A DNA stretch of 64,000 nt. Origin: Ornithomonoglobus_A sp045612845. GTDB taxonomy: Bacteria > Bacillota > Clostridia > UBA1381. The position numbers and the translations under genes are program-made. The notes under the pieces were generated by a model, which was given only the letters and a program-made list of their open reading frames with translations, was not told the origin of the DNA and searched no databases. Below are positions 23,348 to 32,052 of the stretch, one piece after another (positions within the stretch are counted from its first letter, which is position 1; the number at the start of each line of letters is the position of its first letter). Location of the stretch: the NCBI GenBank assembly GCA_045612845.1, contig JAZKZV010000003.1:62001-126000 (forward strand), written 5' to 3'.

Positions 23348-26300
23348 TTACTTTATAAGTTTTTCGTCAACGTCATCAATCAAAAGTGATAGCAGTTTAG
23401 AAACTCCTTTTTCCTGCATAGTTACACCATACAATATGTTTGCTGCCTCCATTGTACCACGTCTGTGTGTTATAACTATAAACTGTGTATTCTCAACATA
23501 GTTTTTAAGATACGTTGCAAATCTCGATACGTTTACATCGTCAAGTGCCGCATCTATCTCATCTAATATGCAGAATGGTGTCGGCTTGACTTTTAATATC
23601 GCAAATAACAGCGCAATAGCTATAAACGACTTTTCTCCACCAGAATACAAATTCAGGTTTTGCAGGCCCTTACCAGGTAGCTGAACTTCGATTTCTATAC
23701 CGCTTTCTAAAATATTATCAGGGTCTGAGAGATAGAGTCTTCCGTTTCCGCCACCAAACAACTCTTTAAACACTTCTGAGAAGCTCTTGTTTATTTCGTT
23801 AAACTGCTCCTCAAAGTGCTCTTCTATAAGCTCTGCCATAGAGTCGATTATCTCGGTAAGATTTTCTTTTGACTTTTCGAGGTCTTTCTTTTGCTCGCTT
23901 AAGAATTCGTATCTTTCCTTTACCGCCTTATACTCCTCTATTGAGTCTACATTTACGTTGCCAAGAGCTTTTATTGCAGCCTTTAGCTCATTAAGACGCT
24001 CCGTTGCCTCTTTTTCGTTTTCGATTTCTCCTCTTTCCTGTTCGGCAGCGGTTATGGTAAGCTCATAATCCTCCCAAAGACGGTTTATGATACTCTCACG
24101 CTCCATCTCGAGCTTAACATTTTTGTTCTCAACTCTTGATAACTCTTGTTGAAGATTTAAAAGCTTATCAGTTAATGTCTTATTCGAATCCTGTATTTGC
24201 TTTAGCGAATTGGCAATAGCTTGCTTTTGCTCGTCAATATTTTCTATAGTACGTACAATTTCTTCGCCTTTCTTTTGAGTTTCTTCCCAAAGAGTGCGTT
24301 TTTCTTCTATAGTCTGCTCCATAATGGCAACAGTATTTTTTATGTCCTCAATGTCCTTTTGCTTTACTAAGATACTGTCGGCTTCCAATGCAATTTCTGC
24401 ATTGGCATTATCTATTTGCATTTTAATAAGCTCAATATCCTTATGGAGTGCACCAAGACGGACAGTTTCGTCCATGATTTTTCCAGACTGTTCTTCTTTT
24501 TGCTCGCCAATAAGAGCATACTCCTTCTCGAGAGCTTTTATTTTTCCCTCAAGTTCTTGTTCTTTGTTTTGTGCACTTCTTAGCTCGGATAGCAAAATTG
24601 CACATTCCTCAGAAGAGTTCTTAAGAATTTCTTCGATTTTTTCCTGCTCAGTATTTGAAGCCTCGCGGTTTTTATCTGTTATCTGGATGCTTTGCTCTAA
24701 GTATATGCATGCATTTTCGAGCCTTAGAATTTCGTCCTCATATTCACGCACCATTGGTATGTATGCCTCAAGCTGTGTATTTACAAAATCCTTTTCTTTT
24801 TGAAGCTCCTCTTGCTTTTGGGTTAAATCTCTTAGCTTTGATGAAAGGGCTATAATATCCTTGCCAAGCTCTTTTATTTGCGATGCACGCGATAAAAATC
24901 CGCTTTGCTTATTCACACTACCGCCCGACATTGAACCGCCGCTGTTTAGGATATCACCCTCAAGAGTAACTACTCTGAATTTGTAGCCATATTTTTTACT
25001 TAGCGCAATGGCATTGTCTATGTTATCTACAACTACTACTCTGCCTAACAGGCTTGTGATAACACCATCATATTTTTTGTCATATGAAACAAGCTTGTTT
25101 GCAATACCTATAACTCCGCACTCGTTCATAATCTCGCCTGCATTGTCCAAGGTTTTGCCCTTTACTGATGTTATCGGCAAGAATGTTGCACGTCCGTTAT
25201 TGGTTTTACGCAAATAAGCAATAGCCTCTTTTGCGTCCTCCTCAGATTCTACCACAATATTTTGCATTGTAGAACCAAGAGTCGCTTCTATTGCTACTAC
25301 GTATTCTTTTTTAACCTCTATAAGGCCCGATACTGCACCATAAATTGAAAGCTTTTTAAGTTCGGGCGCTTTAAGAACAGCCTTTACACTTCGCGAAAAG
25401 CCCTCGTAGTCGTTTTCCATACCCTCTAAAATCTTCTTTTGTGATGATTTTGAGTTGTACTCAACCTGACATGAATTTATATTCTCTGTTATTTTACCAA
25501 GCTCATTTTGGGCATTCTGGAGTGATTGTGATTTTTCGTTGGTTGTTGCTTTGAGCTTTGAGAGTTTTTCCTGTTTTTCTGATATGCTTTTTTTATTTTC
25601 TTCTATTTCCTTTTTTGTACTATCACCGTCAAGTCCGAACTGTCTTATTTCGAGTTCTATTTCCTCACGTCTTTTTATATAGCTTTCTCTTAGCTTTTGG
25701 GCACCGCTTATCTTTTCGTTTAACGCAGCGCAGTCATTACAGCATTGTACAAAGGCAGCCTTTTTCTCTTCTATTGTTTTGTATAGTTCCTCTTGCTTTT
25801 TAGAAGTATCACCGCTTTCTTGTTGCATACGGTCAAACACCTCTAAAATTTCCTTTGCCTCGTTTTCTTTTTCTTCTATCTGAAGGTGATATTCCTTAAT
25901 CTGATTTTTACGATTTTCGTTCTTTTGGTTAATATCGCAAATTTCGCCCTCAATACGTTTTATCATATCGTTGTTATTTGCAATATTATTCTGAGTTATG
26001 GAAATATCCTTCTTTATTTCCATTGCCTTTTCGGCATTTTCTCTTAATTGCTCATTTTGTAGGTTCTGTTCCTCGTCCTTTTTTCGGCTTTGTTCCTGAA
26101 GTTCTTCAAACTTAGTACCGGTCTGATGTTCTTCGTCTCTTGCCTTGGAAAGCTCGTCCTGAACACTGTTATAAAGCGCATTAGCCTCCTGGGCCTGCAC
26201 CTTGTTTTTTTCGAGCGTTATAAGGCTCATATTTACGTCGAGCACCTTGTACTCGGTATATAACTCAACATACTTACGCGCTTTTTCTGACTGACGCTTA

Positions 26301-26914
26301 AGTGGTCCTACCTGATTTTCCAACTCAAGTGTTATGTCGCCAATACGTACAAGGTTTTCTTCAACGCCTGTAAGCTTTCTTATTGCTTCTTCCTTACGAT
26401 ACTTGTATTTGGAAACACTTGCCGCCTCCTCAAAAAGAGAACGTCTGTCCTCTGGCTTGGTGGAAAGTATTTTTGCGACATCGCCCTGACCTATTATTGA
26501 ATATCCATCGCGACCAAGACCCGTATCCATAAAAAGCTCATGAATATCCTTTAAACGACAGTTAGCTCTGTTTATCTGGTATACACTCTCACCGCTCCTG
26601 AAGAGTCTGCGTGTAACAATGACCTCGTCAAAATCAATATTAAATATATGTGTACTGTTATCAAGAACAAGACTTACCTCTGCATAGTTTACACTCTTTC
26701 TTGCTTCTGTACCTGCAAAGATGACGTCCTGCATATTTGAGCCTCTCAGAGATTTTGCGCTCATTTCGCCTATTACCCAACGTATTGCGTCGGAAATATT
26801 ACTCTTTCCGCTACCGTTAGGACCAACAACCGCTGTTGCACCGTCTACAAAATCCAATACTGTTTTATCTGCAAAGGACTTAAAGCCCTGCATTTCGATT
26901 CTCTTTAAAAGCAT
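23348..26914 (-). CDS. smc: Chromosome segregation ATPase Smc
   Basis: 1188 residues, full length. Walker A GPNGSGKSNISDAI at residues 32-45 and the Q-loop region lie in the N-terminal head. Two long coiled coils flank a hinge at roughly 500-680 (YGAVSGLIEVK to SGGSMSGGSVN). The C-terminal head has signature LYSGGEKSFIAIALLFAI and Walker B FCILDEIDAALDD. It forms condensin with ScpA/ScpB (not in the window). Its start overlaps the end of the elp3-like gene by ten bases, in the clostridial order rnc-elp3-smc-ftsY. Confidence 0.97.
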   Translation of the reverse strand: MLLKRIEMQGFKSFADKTVLDFVDGATAVVGPNGSGKSNISDAIRWVIGEMSAKSLRGSNMQDVIFAGTEARKSVNYAEVSLVLDNSTHIFNIDFDEVIVTRRLFRSGESVYQINRANCRLKDIHELFMDTGLGRDGYSIIGQGDVAKILSTKPEDRRSLFEEAASVSKYKYRKEEAIRKLTGVEENLVRIGDITLELENQVGPLKRQSEKARKYVELYTEYKVLDVNMSLITLEKNKVQAQEANALYNSVQDELSKARDEEHQTGTKFEELQEQSRKKDEEQNLQNEQLRENAEKAMEIKKDISITQNNIANNNDMIKRIEGEICDINQKNENRKNQIKEYHLQIEEKENEAKEILEVFDRMQQESGDTSKKQEELYKTIEEKKAAFVQCCNDCAALNEKISGAQKLRESYIKRREEIELEIRQFGLDGDSTKKEIEENKKSISEKQEKLSKLKATTNEKSQSLQNAQNELGKITENINSCQVEYNSKSSQKKILEGMENDYEGFSRSVKAVLKAPELKKLSIYGAVSGLIEVKKEYVVAIEATLGSTMQNIVVESEEDAKEAIAYLRKTNNGRATFLPITSVKGKTLDNAGEIMNECGVIGIANKLVSYDKKYDGVITSLLGRVVVVDNIDNAIALSKKYGYKFRVVTLEGDILNSGGSMSGGSVNKQSGFLSRASQIKELGKDIIALSSKLRDLTQKQEELQKEKDFVNTQLEAYIPMVREYEDEILRLENACIYLEQSIQITDKNREASNTEQEKIEEILKNSSEECAILLSELRSAQNKEQELEGKIKALEKEYALIGEQKEEQSGKIMDETVRLGALHKDIELIKMQIDNANAEIALEADSILVKQKDIEDIKNTVAIMEQTIEEKRTLWEETQKKGEEIVRTIENIDEQKQAIANSLKQIQDSNKTLTDKLLNLQQELSRVENKNVKLEMERESIINRLWEDYELTITAAEQERGEIENEKEATERLNELKAAIKALGNVNVDSIEEYKAVKERYEFLSEQKKDLEKSKENLTEIIDSMAELIEEHFEEQFNEINKSFSEVFKELFGGGNGRLYLSDPDNILESGIEIEVQLPGKGLQNLNLYSGGEKSFIAIALLFAILKVKPTPFCILDEIDAALDDVNVSRFATYLKNYVENTQFIVITHRRGTMEAANILYGVTMQEKGVSKLLSLLIDDVDEKLIK

Positions 26915-27903
26915 GGAATTTTTACCTCTCTTTTGTTCATTGTCTTATCGCCTTTTACCTTTAATATTATTCCTGTCTCGTCTTTAAGTCTTTTAATGTT
27001 TTCCTTTTTGTTGCCAATAGCGTTTGATACCTCGCTGTCCAAAACTGCGACAGTTACCTCACCGCCTTTTCCTTTGACTGCCTGTTTTATTAAATCATAA
27101 TAAATTCTGCTCTCTACAAGGGCGCGGAATGCACTGTGAACAGGTCCCGCAACAACACTGCCCTCCTCACATATTTCCTCTGTTGCCTGTAAACCTACAC
27201 GGATTACAGAAATATTTTCACTCTCGAACATCAAAACAAGCTCTTTTGCCAGTTCTACCGCCTCGTCTAATGTCTGCGGAATGTATTCTCCTTTTTGATA
27301 CATTTTCTCAAGATATGTATCCTTTATTGTAAGTGTGGGATAAATCCGTACCATATGCGGCTTTAGCTTTATAATCTCACGTGCAGTATATATGCTCTTT
27401 TCGTACGTATCCCCTACAAGACCGGTCATCATCTGCAAACCAAGCCTTACGGGATATTTTTTTATAATTTCTACTGCTTCCCTTACCTGTCCGGAAGTGT
27501 GGCCTCTGTTTGATTTCTTTAGCACCTCGTCATCCATGGACTGTACGCCAAGCTCTATTGTCGTAACACCATGAGCCATAAGGTTTTGCATAATCTCGTC
27601 GTTTATATAGTCAGGACGTGTAGAAAGCCTTATTCCGTCCACCTGACCCTCAAACTCCTTTACTGCACTCATAAGAGCGCTTTGCTCGTGCATTGGTATT
27701 CCCGTAAATGAACCTCCAAAAAAAGCAACCTCAACATATCTGTCATCTTCAGGAAGTGTTTTAAGATTTTGCGATATTATATTTTTTACATCTTCTTGTG
27801 TAACATCAGTTGACTTGCCGGTAATTCGTCTTTGATTACAAAAAACACAATCAAACGGGCACCCCTTATGAGGGACAAATATGGGGATATTATAGGTTTT
27901 CAT
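26905..27903 (-). CDS. Elp3-like radical SAM protein
   Basis: 332 residues. The radical-SAM cluster motif is GCPFDCVFCNQR (Cys-x3-Cys-x2-Cys), followed by EVAFFGGSFTGIP, STRPDYI, IELGVQSMDDEVL and MTGLVGDT, the pattern of the radical-SAM half of Elp3. The acetyltransferase domain of eukaryotic and archaeal Elp3 is absent; the C-terminal part (KGGEVTVAVLDSEVSNAIGNKKENI) is specific to the bacterial form found between rnc and smc in Clostridia. Substrate unknown; tRNA modification is a guess from the family. Confidence 0.85.
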   Translation of the reverse strand: MKTYNIPIFVPHKGCPFDCVFCNQRRITGKSTDVTQEDVKNIISQNLKTLPEDDRYVEVAFFGGSFTGIPMHEQSALMSAVKEFEGQVDGIRLSTRPDYINDEIMQNLMAHGVTTIELGVQSMDDEVLKKSNRGHTSGQVREAVEIIKKYPVRLGLQMMTGLVGDTYEKSIYTAREIIKLKPHMVRIYPTLTIKDTYLEKMYQKGEYIPQTLDEAVELAKELVLMFESENISVIRVGLQATEEICEEGSVVAGPVHSAFRALVESRIYYDLIKQAVKGKGGEVTVAVLDSEVSNAIGNKKENIKRLKDETGIILKVKGDKTMNKREVKIPCF

Positions 27904-27917
27904 ATCTGTCTCCTACA

Positions 27918-28595
27918 TTAAAATACAGCTGTTTCAAGGGCATTTTTAGCTGCATGCTGCTGTGCCTCTTTCTTACTGTTACCCTCGCCCTCGCCGATTT
28001 TTACGTCGTTAAGGTATACGCCCATGATAAATGTTTTATTATGGTCCATTCCCAACTCGTCAAGTAGCTTATATTCAATTTCACCAAGATGCTTCTTTTG
28101 TATTTTCTCCTGCAGCGAGGTTTTGTAGTCGTTATTGCGCTTTCCCGATATTGCCTCTTCTATATCATTTTTTGTGTTATCCAATACCCATTTACGCACA
28201 ACCTCAAGGCCACCGTCAAGGTATATTGCAGCAATAACCGCCTCGAATGCATCAGAAATAATAGACGGTCTTCTTCTGCCGCCTGTTTGCTCTTCACCAT
28301 TGCCAAGTCTTATAGCCTCATCAATGCATATACGCTTTGCGGCCTTAAAGAGAGAAGTCTCACATACAATACTTGCCCTTAATTTACTTAAATCGCCCTC
28401 GTTAATACGACCAAGCCTTTTGTAGATATACTCACTTATTATAATGCTAAGCACACTGTCTCCCAAAAATTCAAGACGCTCATTACTCGAAATCTTCTTT
28501 TCGTTTGCATATGAGCTGTGTGTAAGCGCATTACTCAAAAGTGATTTGTCGTTAAAATTGTAGCCTATTTTGCTCTCAATTTCCTTTAGTGTCAT
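27918..28595 (-). CDS. rnc: Ribonuclease III
   Basis: Double-strand-specific endonuclease for rRNA and mRNA processing. 225 residues: catalytic domain with NERLEFLGDSVL (signature with Glu and Asp ligands), DAFEAVIAAIYLDGG (second acidic site) and a C-terminal dsRNA-binding domain with YKTSLQEKIQKK and GEGEGNSKKEAQQHAA. The ATG at 28595 is chosen; two TTG codons just upstream stand closer to AAGGAG and remain possible. The leader carries a 51-base hairpin, which could be a self-cleavage site. Confidence 0.95.
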   Translation of the reverse strand: MTLKEIESKIGYNFNDKSLLSNALTHSSYANEKKISSNERLEFLGDSVLSIIISEYIYKRLGRINEGDLSKLRASIVCETSLFKAAKRICIDEAIRLGNGEEQTGGRRRPSIISDAFEAVIAAIYLDGGLEVVRKWVLDNTKNDIEEAISGKRNNDYKTSLQEKIQKKHLGEIEYKLLDELGMDHNKTFIMGVYLNDVKIGEGEGNSKKEAQQHAAKNALETAVF

Positions 28596-28627
28596 TTTCA
28601 ACAATTCTCCTTTTTTTGTTTTACTGT

Positions 28628-28678
28628 TGAATTACTGATTAAAGCTGCCATATACAGAAAGATTTAAGCAGTAATTCA
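28628..28678 (-). promoter_or_regulatory. Long hairpin in the rnc leader
   Basis: TGAATTACTG and CAGTAATTCA pair perfectly over 10 bp; after one mismatch, TTAAA and TTTAA add 5 bp, and CTG/CAG pair inside. It ends 32 bases before the rnc start. RNase III of other bacteria cuts a stem in its own leader, so autoregulation is plausible here. Confidence 0.55.
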
Positions 28679-28692
28679 CCTGTACCAGCGCA

Positions 28693-28723
28693 TATCCCGA
28701 CGCACTTTAATTGCGTCGGGATA
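28693..28723 (-). terminator. Hairpin behind acpP
   Basis: TATCCCGACGCA and TGCGTCGGGATA form a perfect 12-bp stem around CTTTAAT, 11 bases past the acpP stop. No T-run follows on the minus strand, so it may protect the acpP message or terminate partially, allowing read-through to rnc. Confidence 0.65.
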
Positions 28724-28734
28724 GCATTCTATAC

Positions 28735-28965
28735 TTATGCGTTTTCTTTAATATAATTTACCGCATCTCCTACTGTACTGATTTTCTCCGCCTCATCATC
28801 AGGAATCTCCAAATCAAATTCCCCTTCAAGACCCATTATTAACTCAACTATGTCAAGAGAATCTGCTCCCAAATCATCAACGAATGACGAATCCATTGTG
28901 ATTGAGTCCTCATCAACACCAAGCTGGTCAGCTATAACACTTCTTACTCTTTCAAATTCCTCCAT
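28735..28965 (-). CDS. acpP: Acyl carrier protein
   Basis: 76 residues, acidic. Carries growing fatty-acyl chains on a phosphopantetheine arm attached to the serine in GADSLDIVEL. Flanking helices SVIADQLGVDEDS and EFDLEIPDDEAEKI are typical. An in-frame GTG at 28977 is part of the AAAGGAGGTG ribosome site, so the ATG at 28965 is the start. It stands alone before rnc; other fatty-acid genes are not in the window. Confidence 0.96.
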   Translation of the reverse strand: MEEFERVRSVIADQLGVDEDSITMDSSFVDDLGADSLDIVELIMGLEGEFDLEIPDDEAEKISTVGDAVNYIKENA

Positions 28966-29071
28966 TGTTAATTGCACCTCCTTTCAGATGTTGTATCTAT
29001 ATAACCCTTTGGGAATATATACTATTTTATATATGTAAAAATAAAACTTAAATTTAAATTTACCCCAATTT

Positions 29072-29100
29072 ATACTATCATATGTTTTATAATATTGCAA
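29072..29100 (-). promoter_or_regulatory. Possible acpP promoter
   Basis: Minus strand TTGCAA and TAGTAT spaced by 17 bp with TGA before the -10. The 475-base gap 28966-29440 is extremely A/T-rich and also holds a 14-bp inverted repeat (29046-29059 and about 29127-29140) and a CCTATTTTCTGT direct repeat (about 29110 and 29164). Confidence 0.45.
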
Positions 29101-29252
29101 GCTTTTTTTCCTATTTTCTGTTTATTTTAAATTTAAGTTATTTTTATCTTTTTGAATTATTATCCTATTTTCTGTAAATTATATATTAAATAAGAAAAAA
29201 CACACAAAAGTTTTAATTTTTATAATCTTTTTTGTCATACAAAAAGGTATAT

Positions 29253-29269
29253 TGTTACAAAAATGTTAC
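29253..29269 (+). promoter_or_regulatory. WalR-type box upstream of the NlpC/P60 gene
   Basis: TGTTAC-AAAAA-TGTTAC fits the WalR (YycF) consensus TGTWAH-N5-TGTWAH exactly, 29 bp upstream of the -35. WalKR controls wall hydrolases in Bacillota. Confidence 0.55.
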
Positions 29270-29298
29270 AAATATTTCAAGAAATTTTCAAAAAACCC

Positions 29299-29327
29299 TT
29301 GACAAGGACATTGTTTTGTTGTATAAT
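29299..29327 (+). promoter_or_regulatory. Perfect consensus promoter of the NlpC/P60 gene
   Basis: TTGACA and TATAAT with 17 bp spacing. The leader is about 107 bases. Confidence 0.85.
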
Positions 29328-29333
29328 GGCATT

Positions 29334-29350
29334 TGTAATGTGTTTGTAAC
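29334..29350 (+). promoter_or_regulatory. Second WalR-type box at the start site of the NlpC/P60 gene
   Basis: TGTAAT-GTGTT-TGTAAC again satisfies TGTWAH-N5-TGTWAH and covers the predicted transcription start, a position suited to repression. Confidence 0.5.
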
Positions 29351-29440
29351 ATTAGAGAAATATTTTGAAAAATTTGGTAATATTTGTTACAAAATGCGTT
29401 ATGTGTACGTGAAAAACACAGAAGGGAATGAAATTTTATT

Positions 29441-30649
29441 ATGAAAAACATCAAACATACAACTGCTGCATTTTTAGCTGTTGTAATGCTTTGTTCTTTG
29501 GCAAAAATACAAGGTGAGGACATTGCTGCCTCAAAGAAACTTACGGAGCAGAGAATAAACGCTGCCGCCGCACACGAAAGTATAATGATAACACAAAAAC
29601 AGGTTGACGATTCGGTTATGGGAGTAGCTCTTGAAACAAGCGAGCAGGATGCCGAGGCAGAAAGAGCACAACTCGAAGAAACTGCGGCTCCTAAATCTTC
29701 TTACAGATTAGGATATGTTAAGCTTACTTCAGGTACATTAAATTTAAGAGCTCAACCTTCAGAGAATGCTCTTATAACCGGGCAGTTAAATGCTGTTGAG
29801 CAGGTTCAGATTTTAGAGAGCACAGACGGTTATTTTAAGGTATCGGCACAAGCAGGAACAGGATATGTTTCATCAGACTGCATTACTGACGATAAATCCG
29901 AGGCTCAGGAAGCTGCAAAGCACTTTGACAATTACAGAGTGGCAGAGGTCATAGTATCAAGCGTAAACTTACGTAAAAACCCATCAACTGATGCTGATAT
30001 CGTAAAAGGCTTTGTTAATGGTGAAAAGCTTGTTGTTCTATGGGGTGAGGGCGATTTTATACGAGTTGCCTACGGTCCTGACTATGACGAGGGATATGTT
30101 ATAAACACATCTATAGACTTTAACGGCGATTGGGTTAAAAAATCAGATGTTTCGGCTGCACAACAAAAAGCAGCCCAAAGAAGAGCAGAGGCAGCTGCAG
30201 CAGAGGCAAGAGCAAGAGTTGCTGCATCATCAGGTGGATATGGAATGAGTTCAAATGCTTCTTCATCACCTGTAGCGGCATCTTCAAAGGGTCAGGCTAT
30301 TGTTAATACAGCAATGAAATATCTTGGTGTTCCATACGTTTGGGGCGGAACTTCACCGAGAGGTTTTGACTGTAGCGGTCTTGTACAATACGTTTGCAGA
30401 CAAAATGGTATAAGTGTAAACAGAGTAGCTTGCGACCAGAGAAGAAACGGTACCTATGTTTCGCGCGAGAACCTACAACCCGGGGACTTGGTATTCTTTG
30501 CAAAGGGCGGCTACATCCATCATGTAGGTATATATGTCGGAAACGGAAATATGATACACGCTCCGCAGACAGGAGATGTTGTAAAGATTTCTTCAATACA
30601 GACATCATACAGAATTAACTCATATGCAGGTGCAGTAAGATTATATTAA
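29441..30649 (+). CDS. Secreted NlpC/P60 peptidoglycan hydrolase with two SH3 domains
   Basis: 402 residues. A signal peptide (MKNIKHTTAAFLAVVMLCSLA) and a helical linker are followed by two bacterial SH3 repeats (YVKLTSGTLNLRAQPS at about 92 and VIVSSVNLRKNPS at about 170) that bind wall. An Ala/Arg-rich linker precedes the C-terminal NlpC/P60 cysteine peptidase at about 285-402, with Cys311 in FDCSGLVQY, a histidine in HHVGIYVG and a polar third residue in MIHAPQTG. Such enzymes cut the D-Glu-diaminopimelate or similar peptide bonds. A consensus promoter flanked by two WalR-type boxes stands upstream. Confidence 0.92.
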   Translation: MKNIKHTTAAFLAVVMLCSLAKIQGEDIAASKKLTEQRINAAAAHESIMITQKQVDDSVMGVALETSEQDAEAERAQLEETAAPKSSYRLGYVKLTSGTLNLRAQPSENALITGQLNAVEQVQILESTDGYFKVSAQAGTGYVSSDCITDDKSEAQEAAKHFDNYRVAEVIVSSVNLRKNPSTDADIVKGFVNGEKLVVLWGEGDFIRVAYGPDYDEGYVINTSIDFNGDWVKKSDVSAAQQKAAQRRAEAAAAEARARVAASSGGYGMSSNASSSPVAASSKGQAIVNTAMKYLGVPYVWGGTSPRGFDCSGLVQYVCRQNGISVNRVACDQRRNGTYVSRENLQPGDLVFFAKGGYIHHVGIYVGNGNMIHAPQTGDVVKISSIQTSYRINSYAGAVRLY

Positions 30650-30657
30650 AACTCAAA

Positions 30658-30682
30658 AACAGGTCATATGACCTGTTTTTTG
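30658..30682 (+). terminator. Terminator of the NlpC/P60 gene
   Basis: AACAGGTCA and TGACCTGTT around TA, followed by a T run, nine bases past the stop. Confidence 0.9.
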
Positions 30683-30695
30683 TTACCTAAGGTAC

Positions 30696-30724
30696 TTGAC
30701 AAAAGCAAAAAAAAAATATAAAAT
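30696..30724 (+). promoter_or_regulatory. Promoter of the membrane/CBM9-like fusion gene
   Basis: TTGACA and TAAAAT with 17 bp spacing, the spacer being almost all A. Confidence 0.65.
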
Positions 30725-30762
30725 AATATCTGATATAATAGCTCAAAGGAAGGTTTTACATA

Positions 30763-31911
30763 ATGAAACTCGGTAATGTTCCGCATATAGGAATGCGAAA
30801 AGTAAAAAGTGCAATAGCTGTAGTATTATCATTTTTGATATGGCAGGTTGTACGTATACCTTTTCCGCATTTCGAGATACACCCCCTGTTTGCATACTTG
30901 TACTCAATCGGCGAGATGCGACCTACTCCGGAAAAAACAAAGCAATTTGGCTGGTGGCGTATTAAAGCAACCTTTATAGGTCTTACCATAGGTCTTTGCG
31001 CATTGCCAATAAGCGTGTCTTATGGTGCATACGCAGGTGATGGAATCTTATATATGCTTGTTGATATTGCATTGTTTGTATCCGGTGTACTGCTTACTCT
31101 GTGGCTGGCAGAATTATTAAAATGCGGTAATCTGTGCGGAATAGCTGCGATGATATTTGTAATCTGCCTTGTACGCGACAGAAATGCAACCGTTAACATA
31201 TATCTGTATGCAATATTAAGGGTTTGTGAAACACTTATAGGAGTGTTCTCAGCATGGGTAGTTAACAGATTTATTTATAACCAGCAAAAAACCAAAGAAG
31301 AAAACAATACCAAAAAGGAGTGTTCCAACATGCAAAATTTAACAATATCAAACGAGCCAACAACTATTGAAATTACAAAATATTATTGGGCAGATGGTGG
31401 TTACGAGCCAAAGGTAGAAATTACAATCTCGCATGATGATAACAATTTCTACATAACCTTTAAAACTTACGAAAGTAATCCGTTAGCAGAGAAAAACGAA
31501 CATCTTTCAGCAGTTCATCAGGATAGCTGTGTTGAATGGTTTGCAAATTTCACACCTGATGCAAATGGCAAATACTTTAATTTTGAAGTCAACGCAAAGG
31601 GTATAATGGATGCTTCCTACCGTGTAGACCGCTACGACACCGAGCATCTTTTAGTAGAAGATATAGAAATGCTTAACATAAAATCCGAAGTGTTTGATGA
31701 TTATTGGACAGTTTCATATGCTGTGCCGTCAGAGCTTATAAAGAAATATTCACCAACATTCGATATGGAAAAATGCACATACATAAAGTCCAACTTCTAT
31801 AAGTGCGGAGACCATACTCCAATACCGCATTACGGTGCATATTATGAGCCAAATCCCGAAAAACCCGACTTTCACAGACCGGAGTATTTTGGTACAATAA
31901 ATGTAGAATAA
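30763..31911 (+). CDS. Fusion of an aromatic-acid-exporter-like membrane domain and a CBM9-like domain
   Basis: 382 residues in two unrelated parts. Residues 1-175 have four to five membrane helices with KVKSAIAVVLSFLIWQ and an inter-helix loop, resembling the DUF939/FUSC-like aromatic acid exporter family. A charged linker (YNQQKTKEENNTKK) follows. Residues 190-382 resemble the family-9 carbohydrate-binding-like module found in cellobiose- or xylan-related proteins (YYWADGGYEPKVEITISHDDNN, DSCVEWFANF, FNFEVNAKGIMDASYR). AAGGAG at 31315-31320 and an in-frame ATG at 31330 stand exactly at the joint, so the second part can also be made alone. The pairing looks like two former genes joined by loss of a stop. 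Confidence 0.75.
   Translation: MKLGNVPHIGMRKVKSAIAVVLSFLIWQVVRIPFPHFEIHPLFAYLYSIGEMRPTPEKTKQFGWWRIKATFIGLTIGLCALPISVSYGAYAGDGILYMLVDIALFVSGVLLTLWLAELLKCGNLCGIAAMIFVICLVRDRNATVNIYLYAILRVCETLIGVFSAWVVNRFIYNQQKTKEENNTKKECSNMQNLTISNEPTTIEITKYYWADGGYEPKVEITISHDDNNFYITFKTYESNPLAEKNEHLSAVHQDSCVEWFANFTPDANGKYFNFEVNAKGIMDASYRVDRYDTEHLLVEDIEMLNIKSEVFDDYWTVSYAVPSELIKKYSPTFDMEKCTYIKSNFYKCGDHTPIPHYGAYYEPNPEKPDFHRPEYFGTINVE
31315..31332 (+). promoter_or_regulatory. Internal ribosome binding site and start within the fusion gene
   Basis: AAGGAG, a nine-base spacer and an ATG, in frame with the surrounding gene. This would start a 193-residue CBM9-like protein of its own. Confidence 0.6.
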
Positions 31912-31921
31912 AATTAACCAT

Positions 31922-31951
31922 GGAATATATTTTTGAAATATATTCCTTTTT
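31922..31951 (+). terminator. Terminator of the fusion gene
   Basis: GGAATATATTT and AAATATATTCC pair around a small loop, followed by TTTTTATTT. Confidence 0.8.
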
Positions 31952-31984
31952 ATTTGTAATTTAGTTTTTTATTTTTATAAGGAC

Positions 31985-32012
31985 TTGTTTTTTGCAGTTA
32001 ATATGCTATAAT
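31985..32012 (+). promoter_or_regulatory. Promoter of the tandem ceramidase-like genes
   Basis: TTGTTT and TATAAT with 16 bp spacing and an extended -10 TGC. About 40 bases upstream of the first gene. Confidence 0.6.
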
Positions 32013-32052
32013 TAAAATACATACTAAAACTATTTGCCAGGAGAGATTTAAT

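Noticed and set aside
24294..24803. Long open frame opposite smc
   Set aside because: It is antisense to the coiled coil of Smc. Its Ser/Ile/Phe-rich composition is what the complement of Glu/Lys/Asn-rich coiled coil gives, and it has no ribosome site.
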